Assembly (NCBI GenBank): GCA_964556005.1
Contig: CAZKUR010000022.1
Location: forward strand, 1-53,034
DNA length: 53,034 nt
Direction: 5' to 3'
Source of the DNA: CAZKUR01 sp964556005
GTDB lineage: Bacteria > Bacteroidota > Ignavibacteria > Ignavibacteriales > Ignavibacteriaceae
Shown here in pieces: positions 46,179-53,034 of this stretch; the stretch's first letter is position 1, and every line of letters begins with the position of its first letter. A model generated the notes under the pieces. The model made no database searches. It saw nothing but the letters and a program-made list of their open reading frames with translations, and had not been told where the DNA came from. Both the position numbers and the translations under genes were made by a program.

Positions 46179-46824
46179 CTATTTTTCCGTAATACTTATT
46201 CTGTAAGATTTTTGAAGAAAACTTAAATAATTATCGAAATCAAATTAATTATAAGCGGAGGGAAAAGCAATTTGGGAAAACAATGAGTGCAGGTTTCGTT
46301 AATTTGGATTTGTTAAATATTAAAATCTTTAAAAGAGGCTATAAATCAATTGCTATCTCCGTATCAGATACAAAAAAAAGGGATTTCAGATTAAAGAGAA
46401 AAAGGGTTGTACAAGAAGGCACAAATTAAATAAATACTTCTTTTGAAGATTTCTATACTTTAAAGTGAGGGTAACCAAAAAGTAAATATTTAATTAAAAA
46501 ATCGGTGAAAATCCGTGTCGTCCGAGTTTTAATTCTGAATAACAAAACCAAGCCAATAGAAATTGCAAAAACAGTTTGCAGAGAATTAAAAAAAGAACAT
46601 GACAGAAGCCAAAAAGGTTTTGAAGAATTCCTTCCGAAACAAAAAGTTTTCTGGGTAAAAGATTTACCAATACCCTTTCTTTCATGAAATTACCGGGGAA
46701 GAAACTTACTTAACTGCTCATTTATCTTGCTTTGAAAAAAACAATAATTGAACTGGTTAAAAGATATCATCAATATAGATTAAAAGAGGATATAGATAGG
46801 ACAAAAATTCTAAATCATTTAAGA
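46179..46824. other. Intergenic region with decayed-looking short frames
   Basis: About 645 bases between murA and the TonB receptor gene. Two short open frames occur, 46283-46429 (48 codons, basic) and 46505-46687 (60 codons, with GFEEFLPKQKVFWVKDL). Neither belongs to a family I know. A segment near 46502-46540 (GTGAAAATCCGTGTCG, encoding KIRVVRV) resembles the ATCCGTGTCATCCGTGTTC-like flanks seen, from memory, near mobile GxxExxY or four-helix-bundle genes. The region reads like gene debris rather than a functional gene. Confidence 0.35.
46505..46687 (+). pseudogene. Unassigned short frame, possible remnant
   Basis: Sixty codons reading KTVCRELKKEHDRSQKGFEE and onward to FLPKQKVFWVKDL. 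A second open reading in another frame continues after it (QYPFFHEITGEETYLTAHL), as if a frameshift had split a longer protein. No homologue is recognised, so this may be chance. Confidence 0.2.
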
Positions 46825-49005
46825 TTAAATAACTACCTTAACCGCAATATTTGCAACCATTCCGTCAAGCGGTGCATATAATTGTTTAAAAGTCGGATTG
46901 CTTACTGGCGGATTATATATTTTTTCGTATTTACTTTGTCTTACATCGAATAAGTTTTCAACATTTGCAATTACGGAAAAATGGCTGAAATATTTTTGAA
47001 CCATAAGACCGATTGTCCAGTAATCCGGAGATTGTTTTCCGTTTTTCAAATATTCTCGGCCTGTATAAAAAGCCTCAAAACCTGTCCTCCAATTATTTTC
47101 GTCTTCAAGGGTGAGTGTGATGTTAATTTTATTTCTCGGTGTTAATTGCAGAAAATTACTATAATTTAAAAAGACCTGTTCAGCATCCGTATAAGTATAT
47201 TCAAAATAGAATTCAAAATCTTCAAGCGAGAGATGAATGTTTGTATCGAAACCTTTCGCTATTAAATCGGAAGGAGAATTGTAAAAATTAAATTTAGGCA
47301 ACTTTTTAAATGTTAGAGAATCTTCGGTGAGCATAACCGGATGAGTTACCCGGGTATAATAAAAAGCCTGATCAAAATCCAAATTTATAAGATTGAAAAT
47401 TATTGTCTTATAATTGAAATCAGTACTTACGGAAGTGGATCTTTCTGCTTTTATATTTGAAGAGATTGGAATTACATTTTTAAAAATTCTTTCTGCAGCA
47501 TTGCTTGTAAATGAAGTTGGGATTTTATAGCCAAGACCGATGCCCAACCTTATACTTAAATGATTGTTAGGCTTGTAAAGTAAAAATGATTGAGGCAGAA
47601 CAAAATATTTGTATTCATCTTGATAATCAGTCCGCAGACCCAGCTGCCAGATAAAATTTTCATTGATTTGCCAATTGTTCAAAGCAAATAATCCCAGTGT
47701 GTAATAATTATAATTAAAGCTTACAGGCAGATTTACCTTCTGAATAAATTTATCGGAATTAAAATTCAGCCCAAGCACAAGTTTGTTTGATTTTAAATTC
47801 ATTAAATATGACAACTCGGAATAGGTGGAGAACTGAGTACCTGCGAAAGAATCCGACAGAGAATTTATTTTTCTATAGTAACTGTTTAAACTATTCTTAA
47901 AAGCTAAACTGCTGCCGCCGGAAAAATTATATTCATACTTAAATTCCGAAATAAATCTCATTGATTTATTCTCAAGCAGGTATCTGTGCAAAGAATCCGG
48001 TTTGCCGTTTACGGTTAAAAAGTCTCCGCCTTTCCTATGATCATAAGAATACGAAAATTGCTCCGATAATGTTTGATTCTTATTCAAATAATAAAATAAC
48101 TTCGGAGTGATGTTAGCCTGCCGGAATTTAGGAATATCGGTAAATCCATCATGATTTACATCCACCGCTTTTTGAAAATTATAATCGGAGAGAAATGTCA
48201 AACCTATTTTATTCTTTCTTCCTGTAAAATAGCCGCTAAAGTCGGATTCGCCTTTTTGAGTCTGATTAATCAAGAAAGAAAGCTCCGGTTTTTGAGCGGG
48301 CGTTTTGGAAATCAAATTCACAATCCCGGCAATTGCATCGCCGCCGTATAATGTAGATGCCGAACCTTTTACTACTTCAACCTGCTGAAGATTTAAAGGA
48401 GGTATCTGCAATAAACTTAAGCCTGATGAGAAGCCGCTGTAAACCGGGAAACCGTCGCTTAACAATTGGGTATATTCAGCTGGCAATCCTTGAATTCTAA
48501 ATGCAACATTTCCCGAAGCTGCAGAAGTCTGCTGCACCAAAACTCCAGACGTTTCTCCAAGCAGCTTAGATATATTACCCGGCTTGATCCCTATTTCTTC
48601 ATTTACCTCGTCACTGCCAAGCACTTCAACTCTTTCGGGAGTGTTTCCGATCCTGTTTTCTGTTCTTGTTGATGAAACAACTATTTGGTTGAGCTCTACA
48701 CCTTTCTGTTTGAGAAATATTATTCTTACTTTATATTGATTGTTCTCAGGAAAAGAAACCTGCAGTTCTTTGGTTTCATAACCGACATACGAAAGTTCTA
48801 TTGTATAAGTGCCGTTTGGTATATTTTTAATCTCTACATTTCCATTTAAATCTGAAGCGGCGCCTTTATTAAGAGAATATATAAATACATTGACACCTGC
48901 TAATGGTTTATGAGAAACATTATCTTCTATTTGTCCTTTGAAGGTGTTTTGAGAAAAAATTACCCGCGTAAAGAAAATAAAAAAGATAAATAGAGTTAAT
49001 TTCAT
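46825..49005 (-). CDS. TonB-dependent outer-membrane receptor
   Basis: A 726-residue receptor. A signal peptide (about 1-19) is followed by a carboxypeptidase-regulatory-like domain (about 22-105, with GASDLNGN-like turns and YVGYE). The plug domain starts near NQIVVSSTRTENR (about 105) and includes VEVVKGSASTLYGGDAIAG. The remainder is the 22-strand barrel. It would import a chelate or other large nutrient at the cost of proton motive force. No SusD partner is nearby, so it is not a polysaccharide utilisation pair; a metal chelate or vitamin is possible but unproven. Confidence 0.93.
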   Translation of the reverse strand: MKLTLFIFFIFFTRVIFSQNTFKGQIEDNVSHKPLAGVNVFIYSLNKGAASDLNGNVEIKNIPNGTYTIELSYVGYETKELQVSFPENNQYKVRIIFLKQKGVELNQIVVSSTRTENRIGNTPERVEVLGSDEVNEEIGIKPGNISKLLGETSGVLVQQTSAASGNVAFRIQGLPAEYTQLLSDGFPVYSGFSSGLSLLQIPPLNLQQVEVVKGSASTLYGGDAIAGIVNLISKTPAQKPELSFLINQTQKGESDFSGYFTGRKNKIGLTFLSDYNFQKAVDVNHDGFTDIPKFRQANITPKLFYYLNKNQTLSEQFSYSYDHRKGGDFLTVNGKPDSLHRYLLENKSMRFISEFKYEYNFSGGSSLAFKNSLNSYYRKINSLSDSFAGTQFSTYSELSYLMNLKSNKLVLGLNFNSDKFIQKVNLPVSFNYNYYTLGLFALNNWQINENFIWQLGLRTDYQDEYKYFVLPQSFLLYKPNNHLSIRLGIGLGYKIPTSFTSNAAERIFKNVIPISSNIKAERSTSVSTDFNYKTIIFNLINLDFDQAFYYTRVTHPVMLTEDSLTFKKLPKFNFYNSPSDLIAKGFDTNIHLSLEDFEFYFEYTYTDAEQVFLNYSNFLQLTPRNKINITLTLEDENNWRTGFEAFYTGREYLKNGKQSPDYWTIGLMVQKYFSHFSVIANVENLFDVRQSKYEKIYNPPVSNPTFKQLYAPLDGMVANIAVKVVI

Positions 49006-49200
49006 CTGGAATATTGAATTACTTGAAAATAAAACTAATTAATTTTTTTATTATAATTTTTGATGTACAGTAATTCTACCTCGTTTATTTAGTATTTTCT
49101 TTTTTCCTAATTATCTTTGAGAAAGAATTATTAAATAACACGCGGGAAAATTATTTTAACCAAAATATTTTACAGGGAAGCCGGCAAACTTAACAGACCT

Positions 49201-50697
49201 TTGATTCTTTTTGCAATGATGCTCGCAAATTTTATGTCAGCCGTTGAGGCAACAATTGTCGCAACTGCAATACCGACAATTGTGAGCAGCCTTGGAGGGT
49301 TTTCACTTTTTACATGGGTGTTCTCTGCCTTCCTGCTTACACAGGGCGTGACAATTCCACTTTACGGAAAGCTTTCTGATCTTTACGGAAGGAAAAGAGT
49401 TTTTACATTCGGAGTTCTGTTATTTATTTTCGGTTCTGCCCTGTGCGGTTTTGCCGAAAGCATGTACACATTAATTCTCTTTCGAGCCATCCAGGGAATC
49501 GGTGCAGGTGCGGTGCTTCCTACAAGTCAAACAATTATTGGTGATGTTTACAATCTTGAAGAACGTGCAAAAGTTCAGGGTTATCTCAGCAGCGTTTGGG
49601 GCATTGCGGCTGTAACCGGACCGGCTATCGGAGGAATTATTGTTCAGAACTTTAGCTGGGCATGGGTCTTCTTTATAAATATTCCTATCGGGTTCGTTTG
49701 CATTGCAATAGTAAATTATTACTTCCATGAAGAAACGGATAAATTAAGTACCGCATTTCTGACTAAAAGCGGCAGCATTTCGACTATCAAAGTAAAAAAA
49801 GTTAAAATCGATTATGCAGGCTCTTTACTTATGATTGCCGCAATATCTTGTCTGCTTATTCCTCTATTAGAGGCAGGCAATATTTTGTCGGTTACCGATA
49901 TAAGATTTTTAGGAATGATATTCTTATCAATAATTCTTTTTGCGATTTTCGGAATGGTCGAACGCCGTGCAGAAAGTCCTATTATTCCTTTCAAATTGTT
50001 AAGATCATCGGTGATTTTTTTCCCAAATATAATATCCATGATAGGGGGAATTGCAACATTAGCGATTAGTTCGATTATCCCGATGTTTGCCCAGGGAGTA
50101 TTTGGAACTACGGCAATAGTAGCGGGATTTCTTTTAGCTTCAATGTCAATAGGTTGGCCTTTGGCTTCAAGTCAATCAGGTAAATTAATTTTAGGGATGG
50201 GTTTTAGATTTACAGCAGTACTGGGCGCAATGGTACTTTTTACAGGAACATTATTAATGCTGATGATAAATCAAAACTCAAGCTTAATTGAAATTATATT
50301 TTTCATTTTCATTATAGGATTAGGTTTGGGATTTTCATCTACTGCTTCGATTGTTGTTGTACAGCATGCTGTCCCCTGGTCAAAACGGGGAGTTGCAACA
50401 AGTTCAAATTCTTTTATGAGAATGCTTGGAAGTACATTCGGCGCCACATTTTTCGGATGGCTGCTCAACTATCATATAAGAGCGAATCTATCAAACACAC
50501 AAAAGAATATTGATATAATAAAAATATTAGTCGACCCTGAACAAAGGATTAAATATTCTTCATCTTTTATTTTACAATTAAGGGAAATATTATCCGGGGC
50601 AGTTCATAACGTTTATTTTTATTTGGCATTAATTGTTTTGATAGGTGTGGTAGTTTCTTTTTTTATACCGAAGGAGGTAAAAGAAGAGAGTATTTAA
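49201..50697 (+). CDS. MFS drug exporter, DHA2 (EmrB/QacA) family
   Basis: A 498-residue membrane protein with about 14 hydrophobic segments. Motif C-like and A-like features are SAVEATIVATAIPTI, LYGKLSDLYGRKRVF and GIAAVTGPAIGGIIVQ. These place it with 14-TM proton antiporters that export drugs or toxic lipophiles. I use the TTG at 49201; the frame stays open back to about 49135 without an ATG, so a non-standard earlier start encoding the basic leader REAGKLNRP is possible. There is no adjacent HlyD adaptor. Part of its 3' end recurs downstream of the STAS gene. Confidence 0.9.
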   Translation: MILFAMMLANFMSAVEATIVATAIPTIVSSLGGFSLFTWVFSAFLLTQGVTIPLYGKLSDLYGRKRVFTFGVLLFIFGSALCGFAESMYTLILFRAIQGIGAGAVLPTSQTIIGDVYNLEERAKVQGYLSSVWGIAAVTGPAIGGIIVQNFSWAWVFFINIPIGFVCIAIVNYYFHEETDKLSTAFLTKSGSISTIKVKKVKIDYAGSLLMIAAISCLLIPLLEAGNILSVTDIRFLGMIFLSIILFAIFGMVERRAESPIIPFKLLRSSVIFFPNIISMIGGIATLAISSIIPMFAQGVFGTTAIVAGFLLASMSIGWPLASSQSGKLILGMGFRFTAVLGAMVLFTGTLLMLMINQNSSLIEIIFFIFIIGLGLGFSSTASIVVVQHAVPWSKRGVATSSNSFMRMLGSTFGATFFGWLLNYHIRANLSNTQKNIDIIKILVDPEQRIKYSSSFILQLREILSGAVHNVYFYLALIVLIGVVVSFFIPKEVKEESI

Positions 50698-50982
50698 CTT
50701 GGGCAAAAAAACATGCAGCTATTAATTATCAAAAAATTTTATTTTTTAAGTACACACCGTCATATGGAGTTAATCTTATTCTTTCAAAAGGACTATTGTC
50801 TAAGAAATCAAGAAATGTTGATATCCCTTTAAAATTTATATATTCTACACTAAATCAAAGCTGATTGTACTGTTACATGCATTACATAATAATTGATTTT
50901 TAAAGAAGATTAAGGATATTTATGTTATATTCAATCTTAAACTTATATTTACTTATTCTTCAAATTATTTAAAGGATAAAAG

Positions 50983-51315
50983 ATGAAAGTAACGACTCAG
51001 ATAAAAGATAATTTTGGAATTATTAAATTTGAAGCCGATCGTGTCCTTGGTAATGAAGGTGGAGAATTTCAAGAATCATTAATAAAATTTCTTGAGAAAG
51101 ATATAAAAAAAATCATAGTGGATTTATCCAATGTTAAATTTATGTCAAGTTGGGGAATAGGAATGCTTATGCATGGACTGATCACGACAAAGAATCGCAA
51201 CGGTGAATTTAAAATTGCCGCTTTAACAGACACTGTACTCATGTCAATAAAAACCGTCAAGCTTGATACTATATTAGAGATATATGATTCTGTAGATTCA
51301 GCCTTATTGGGATAA
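50983..51315 (+). CDS. STAS-domain protein (anti-sigma-factor antagonist type)
   Basis: A 110-residue single STAS domain. The regulated serine is in the segment FMSSWGIGMLMHGL, at the position of the SpoIIAA phosphorylation site. Such proteins switch anti-sigma kinases or act in stressosome-like networks. No partner serine kinase, phosphatase or sigma factor is nearby. AAAGGATAAAAG before the ATG gives a usable ribosome site. It is flanked by the exporter gene and by a decayed fragment of that same gene. Confidence 0.88.
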   Translation: MKVTTQIKDNFGIIKFEADRVLGNEGGEFQESLIKFLEKDIKKIIVDLSNVKFMSSWGIGMLMHGLITTKNRNGEFKIAALTDTVLMSIKTVKLDTILEIYDSVDSALLG

Positions 51316-51332
51316 TGAGTTTTTCTAATTAG

Positions 51333-51410
51333 ATTATTATTTTGGCATCAATTGTTTTATTGGAAATGGCAGTAGCTTATTTTATTCCGAAGAAAATTAA
51401 AGAAGAAGGC
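51333..51410 (+). pseudogene. Remnant of the 3' end of a DHA2 exporter gene
   Basis: The reading LASIVLLEMAVAYFIPKKIKEE aligns with the end of the exporter at 49201-50697, LALIVLIGVVVSFFIPKEVKEE, with 13 of 22 residues the same, and the nucleotides align without gaps over about 70 bases (compare 50619-50690). It has no start and the frame ends at a stop at 51465. It is probably what is left of a second copy of the exporter. Confidence 0.75.
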
Positions 51411-51569
51411 TTATCGCATAAGAAGATAGCGGTAGTTATTATCTGTTTTGTTTATTCTGTTCATGAAAATATTATTGTATTCCTATTAACTAAGTAATAG
51501 TCACATCCTTTTCATCAATGGCTGCAACCCGCAAGAAATACAAATCACCCTATTGGGAATTTTGTATGA

Positions 51570-52142
51570 TTAATTGCTCATACTAAAAGGCGGATATACA
51601 TCAGTAACAAGTAAAAAGGCATATGCAATAACTCTTACTGCCCATACCAATACTCCTACTACAAAATCAAAAAGTCCTTTTGGATAACGTCCGGTAAATA
51701 AAATAGCAAACCATGCAATGATAACAAATAGACAAATCACTATACTGAGTATAGACAGAACGAAGTAATGTGGAATTGCTAAAAACCATTTTATCAGCGG
51801 CATCCAGCGGTTAAGATCTTTTTTTACATCAGGGTAATCCATCTCTAGATGCACAGCTTGATCATTATCTGTAGATGGATATTCGTCTCTTAGCAGTAAC
51901 AAGTATGCTTTAACTCTAAGCGCAAATTTGATGTAGGCAAAATTCCAATCGAACCACCATTTAGGATATTTTTGCATGAATAGAATCATCAGCAAAGTTG
52001 CCGGGAAAAGAATTCCGTTTAATAAGGATAAAATTATTAGAACCGGGATAGCGTAAAAAATTCTGAAAAAGGTGCTGAGCTTGTCCAACTTTTCCGGATA
52101 ATCAATAGTGAGTTTAACAGGATAATTATTTATTAAATCCAT
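51570..52142 (-). CDS. DUF4389 membrane protein, tandem repeat of the domain
   Basis: A 190-residue membrane protein built of two similar halves, each with a YPEKLDKLSTFFRIFYAIP- or YPDVKKDLNRWMPLIKWFLA-type opening, two hydrophobic segments and a GRYPKGLFDF- or KYPKWWFDW-type junction. This is DUF4389, of unknown function. It stands alone here, 240 bases after the exporter remnant. The terminator for the next minus-strand gene lies behind its start. Confidence 0.85.
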   Translation of the reverse strand: MDLINNYPVKLTIDYPEKLDKLSTFFRIFYAIPVLIILSLLNGILFPATLLMILFMQKYPKWWFDWNFAYIKFALRVKAYLLLLRDEYPSTDNDQAVHLEMDYPDVKKDLNRWMPLIKWFLAIPHYFVLSILSIVICLFVIIAWFAILFTGRYPKGLFDFVVGVLVWAVRVIAYAFLLVTDVYPPFSMSN

Positions 52143-52213
52143 TTTTCCCCTCTCCTCTATTGTTTTTCTTTCAAATATAAATCAATTTTATGAAATTGTC
52201 ACGAATTAAATAA

Positions 52214-52243
52214 AAAAGGGAAAGCATTTCTGCCTTCCCTTTT
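52214..52243 (-). terminator. Intrinsic terminator downstream of the T9SS cargo gene
   Basis: AAAAGGGAAAGCA and TGCCTTCCCTTTT pair over 13 positions with one mismatch around a TTTC loop. On the minus strand the stem is followed by a run of T (TTTTTTATTT), as expected for the gene at 52273-53034. Confidence 0.85.
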
Positions 52244-52272
52244 AGAGTGGGCGCACTGATGTTATTGGGGTA

Positions 52273-53034
52273 TTACTTGAGTAAGATCATTTTCTTTATT
52301 AGTACTGAATTGTTCGATTCTAACCTGTAGTAATATATACCGCTTGATAATCTTGATGCATCGAAAGTTATCTTGTGATTTCCAGCTTGCATCGTTCCAT
52401 TAACCAGGCTTGCTACTTGCTGTCCAAGCGTATTATACACTCTTAAGCTGACATTTCCGTCTTTCTGAATTGAGTAATCAATAGTAGTGGTCGGGTTAAA
52501 CGGATTGGGATAATTTTGACTCAAAGAAAACTGAGAAGGAACTTTAACGCTTACTTCAACTTCTTTGGAATATGAAAATGCACCGTTAAGATCAACTTGT
52601 TTTAATCTATATGTATAATTACCATCGGCTAATTTATTATCTTCATAATTGTATTGGTGCAATTGAGTAGTTGTTCCATTTCCGTTTACAAATGCAACAT
52701 TTTCATACTGTCCGCTGTTTGATTTCCTTTCGATCTCAAAACCCTTATTATTTGTTTCAGTTGCAGTCGACCATTTTAAATTTACTACATTTCCGTTTGA
52801 ATTTGCTGTAAATGAAGTCAACTCAACCGGTAATATAATATTTCCAAGTGCTCCGTTTGGATTGATATTCTGTGCATAAATTCCACCGCCGTCATTTCTT
52901 GTATCTTCCCAAACTATCTTTGCAATCATATCACTGGAGATAGTTGTTACCGAATGTAATTTCTGCGGTGTCGGGTCGGATACATCTGCTATATTCGGAG
53001 TCCATGAAAAATTTCCGCTTGAGTTTACCATGAA
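52273..53034 (-). CDS. T9SS type A cargo protein, C-terminal part only
   Basis: The frame runs off the right edge, so only the C-terminal ~254 residues are visible. The T9SS sorting region ends the protein (LSQNYPNPFNPTTTIDYS and a beta-strand repeat to MILLK). Before it sits a module starting LPVELTSFTAN with LKWSTATETNNKGFEIE, which is the same architecture as in the sugar dehydrogenase at 14749. The N-terminal function is unknown; a TP-rich and DTRNDGGGIYAQN stretch suggests a repeat-rich surface protein. Confidence 0.85.
   Translation of the reverse strand, partial: FMVNSSGNFSWTPNIADVSDPTPQKLHSVTTISSDMIAKIVWEDTRNDGGGIYAQNINPNGALGNIILPVELTSFTANSNGNVVNLKWSTATETNNKGFEIERKSNSGQYENVAFVNGNGTTTQLHQYNYEDNKLADGNYTYRLKQVDLNGAFSYSKEVEVSVKVPSQFSLSQNYPNPFNPTTTIDYSIQKDGNVSLRVYNTLGQQVASLVNGTMQAGNHKITFDASRLSSGIYYYRLESNNSVLIKKMILLK

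Noticed and set aside
50700..50864. An open frame without a start after the exporter gene (WAKKHAAINYQKIL)
   Set aside because: No start codon or family resemblance; part of it overlaps the exporter end. It may be chance in AT-rich DNA.
1..53034. Search for tRNA, rRNA, CRISPR arrays, phage or transposase genes
   Set aside because: No T-arm (GTTCGA-type) context outside genes, no regularly spaced repeats, and no integrase or transposase motif was recognised by eye. A tRNA or CRISPR scan would be decisive.

Overview
The window is AT-rich bacterial DNA that most resembles the Ignavibacteriota/Chlorobi side of the Bacteroidota superphylum. This rests on two exported proteins with the C-terminal sorting signal QNYPNPFNP of the type IX secretion system (T9SS), a TonB-dependent receptor with a carboxypeptidase-like N-terminal domain, tandem lipoproteins, MutS, MurA and FeoAB of that style, and weak or absent Shine-Dalgarno sequences with many TTG starts. 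The taxon is inferred from style, not proven. No rRNA, tRNA, CRISPR array, complete insertion sequence or prophage was seen. A run of exactly 100 N (1146-1245) is a scaffold join, so the sugar transferase side (1-1145) may not truly neighbour the rest.

Layout. 1-1145: 3' part of an exopolysaccharide-type sugar transferase and an unrecognised ORF at the gap. 1256-8668 (minus): secreted TIM-barrel-like protein, DAHP synthase with a DUF1684 lipoprotein upstream, MutS, and an arsM-arsR pair with a clear palindromic operator. 8896-16728 (plus): esterase, two coupled unknown genes, a 1258-residue GH13 amylase-family protein, and a T9SS-exported PQQ-type sugar dehydrogenase whose start overlaps the GH13 stop. 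17113-22850 (minus): apparent six-gene run of ABC ATPase, ABC permease, lipoprotein, 3-hydroxyacyl-CoA dehydrogenase, acetate kinase and an atypical SDR. 22966-27223 (minus): two PAS-rich histidine kinases without response regulators. 27480-32860 (plus): feoA-feoB, a Fur-family regulator, an MBL-fold hydrolase and an exported M28 peptidase with a PDZ domain.

33039-41540: small envelope proteins, a YjbQ-family protein, an outer-membrane barrel, a 7Fe-type ferredoxin, a coupled LMW-phosphatase/fructosamine-kinase pair that looks like a protein-deglycation unit, a double-FKBP lipoprotein, a CBM20-esterase and a CCA-adding-type enzyme. 41582-46178 (minus): murA, a membrane gluzincin-TPR protein and an AI-2E family permease, packed end to end. 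46179-46824 is non-coding or decayed. 46825-53034: TonB receptor, DHA2-type drug exporter, STAS protein, a decayed copy of the exporter's 3' end, a DUF4389 protein and the 3' part of a T9SS cargo gene.

Most of the window is housekeeping and envelope biology. The observations most worth a second look are the exporter remnant flanking the STAS gene, a recurring AGATGACATCTT hairpin element in three intergenic regions, the membrane gluzincin tied to murA, the GH13/sugar-dehydrogenase pair, and non-canonical active-site residues in FeoB, the SDR and the hydroxyacyl-CoA dehydrogenase. I did not find a clear multi-gene defence or other wholly new system.
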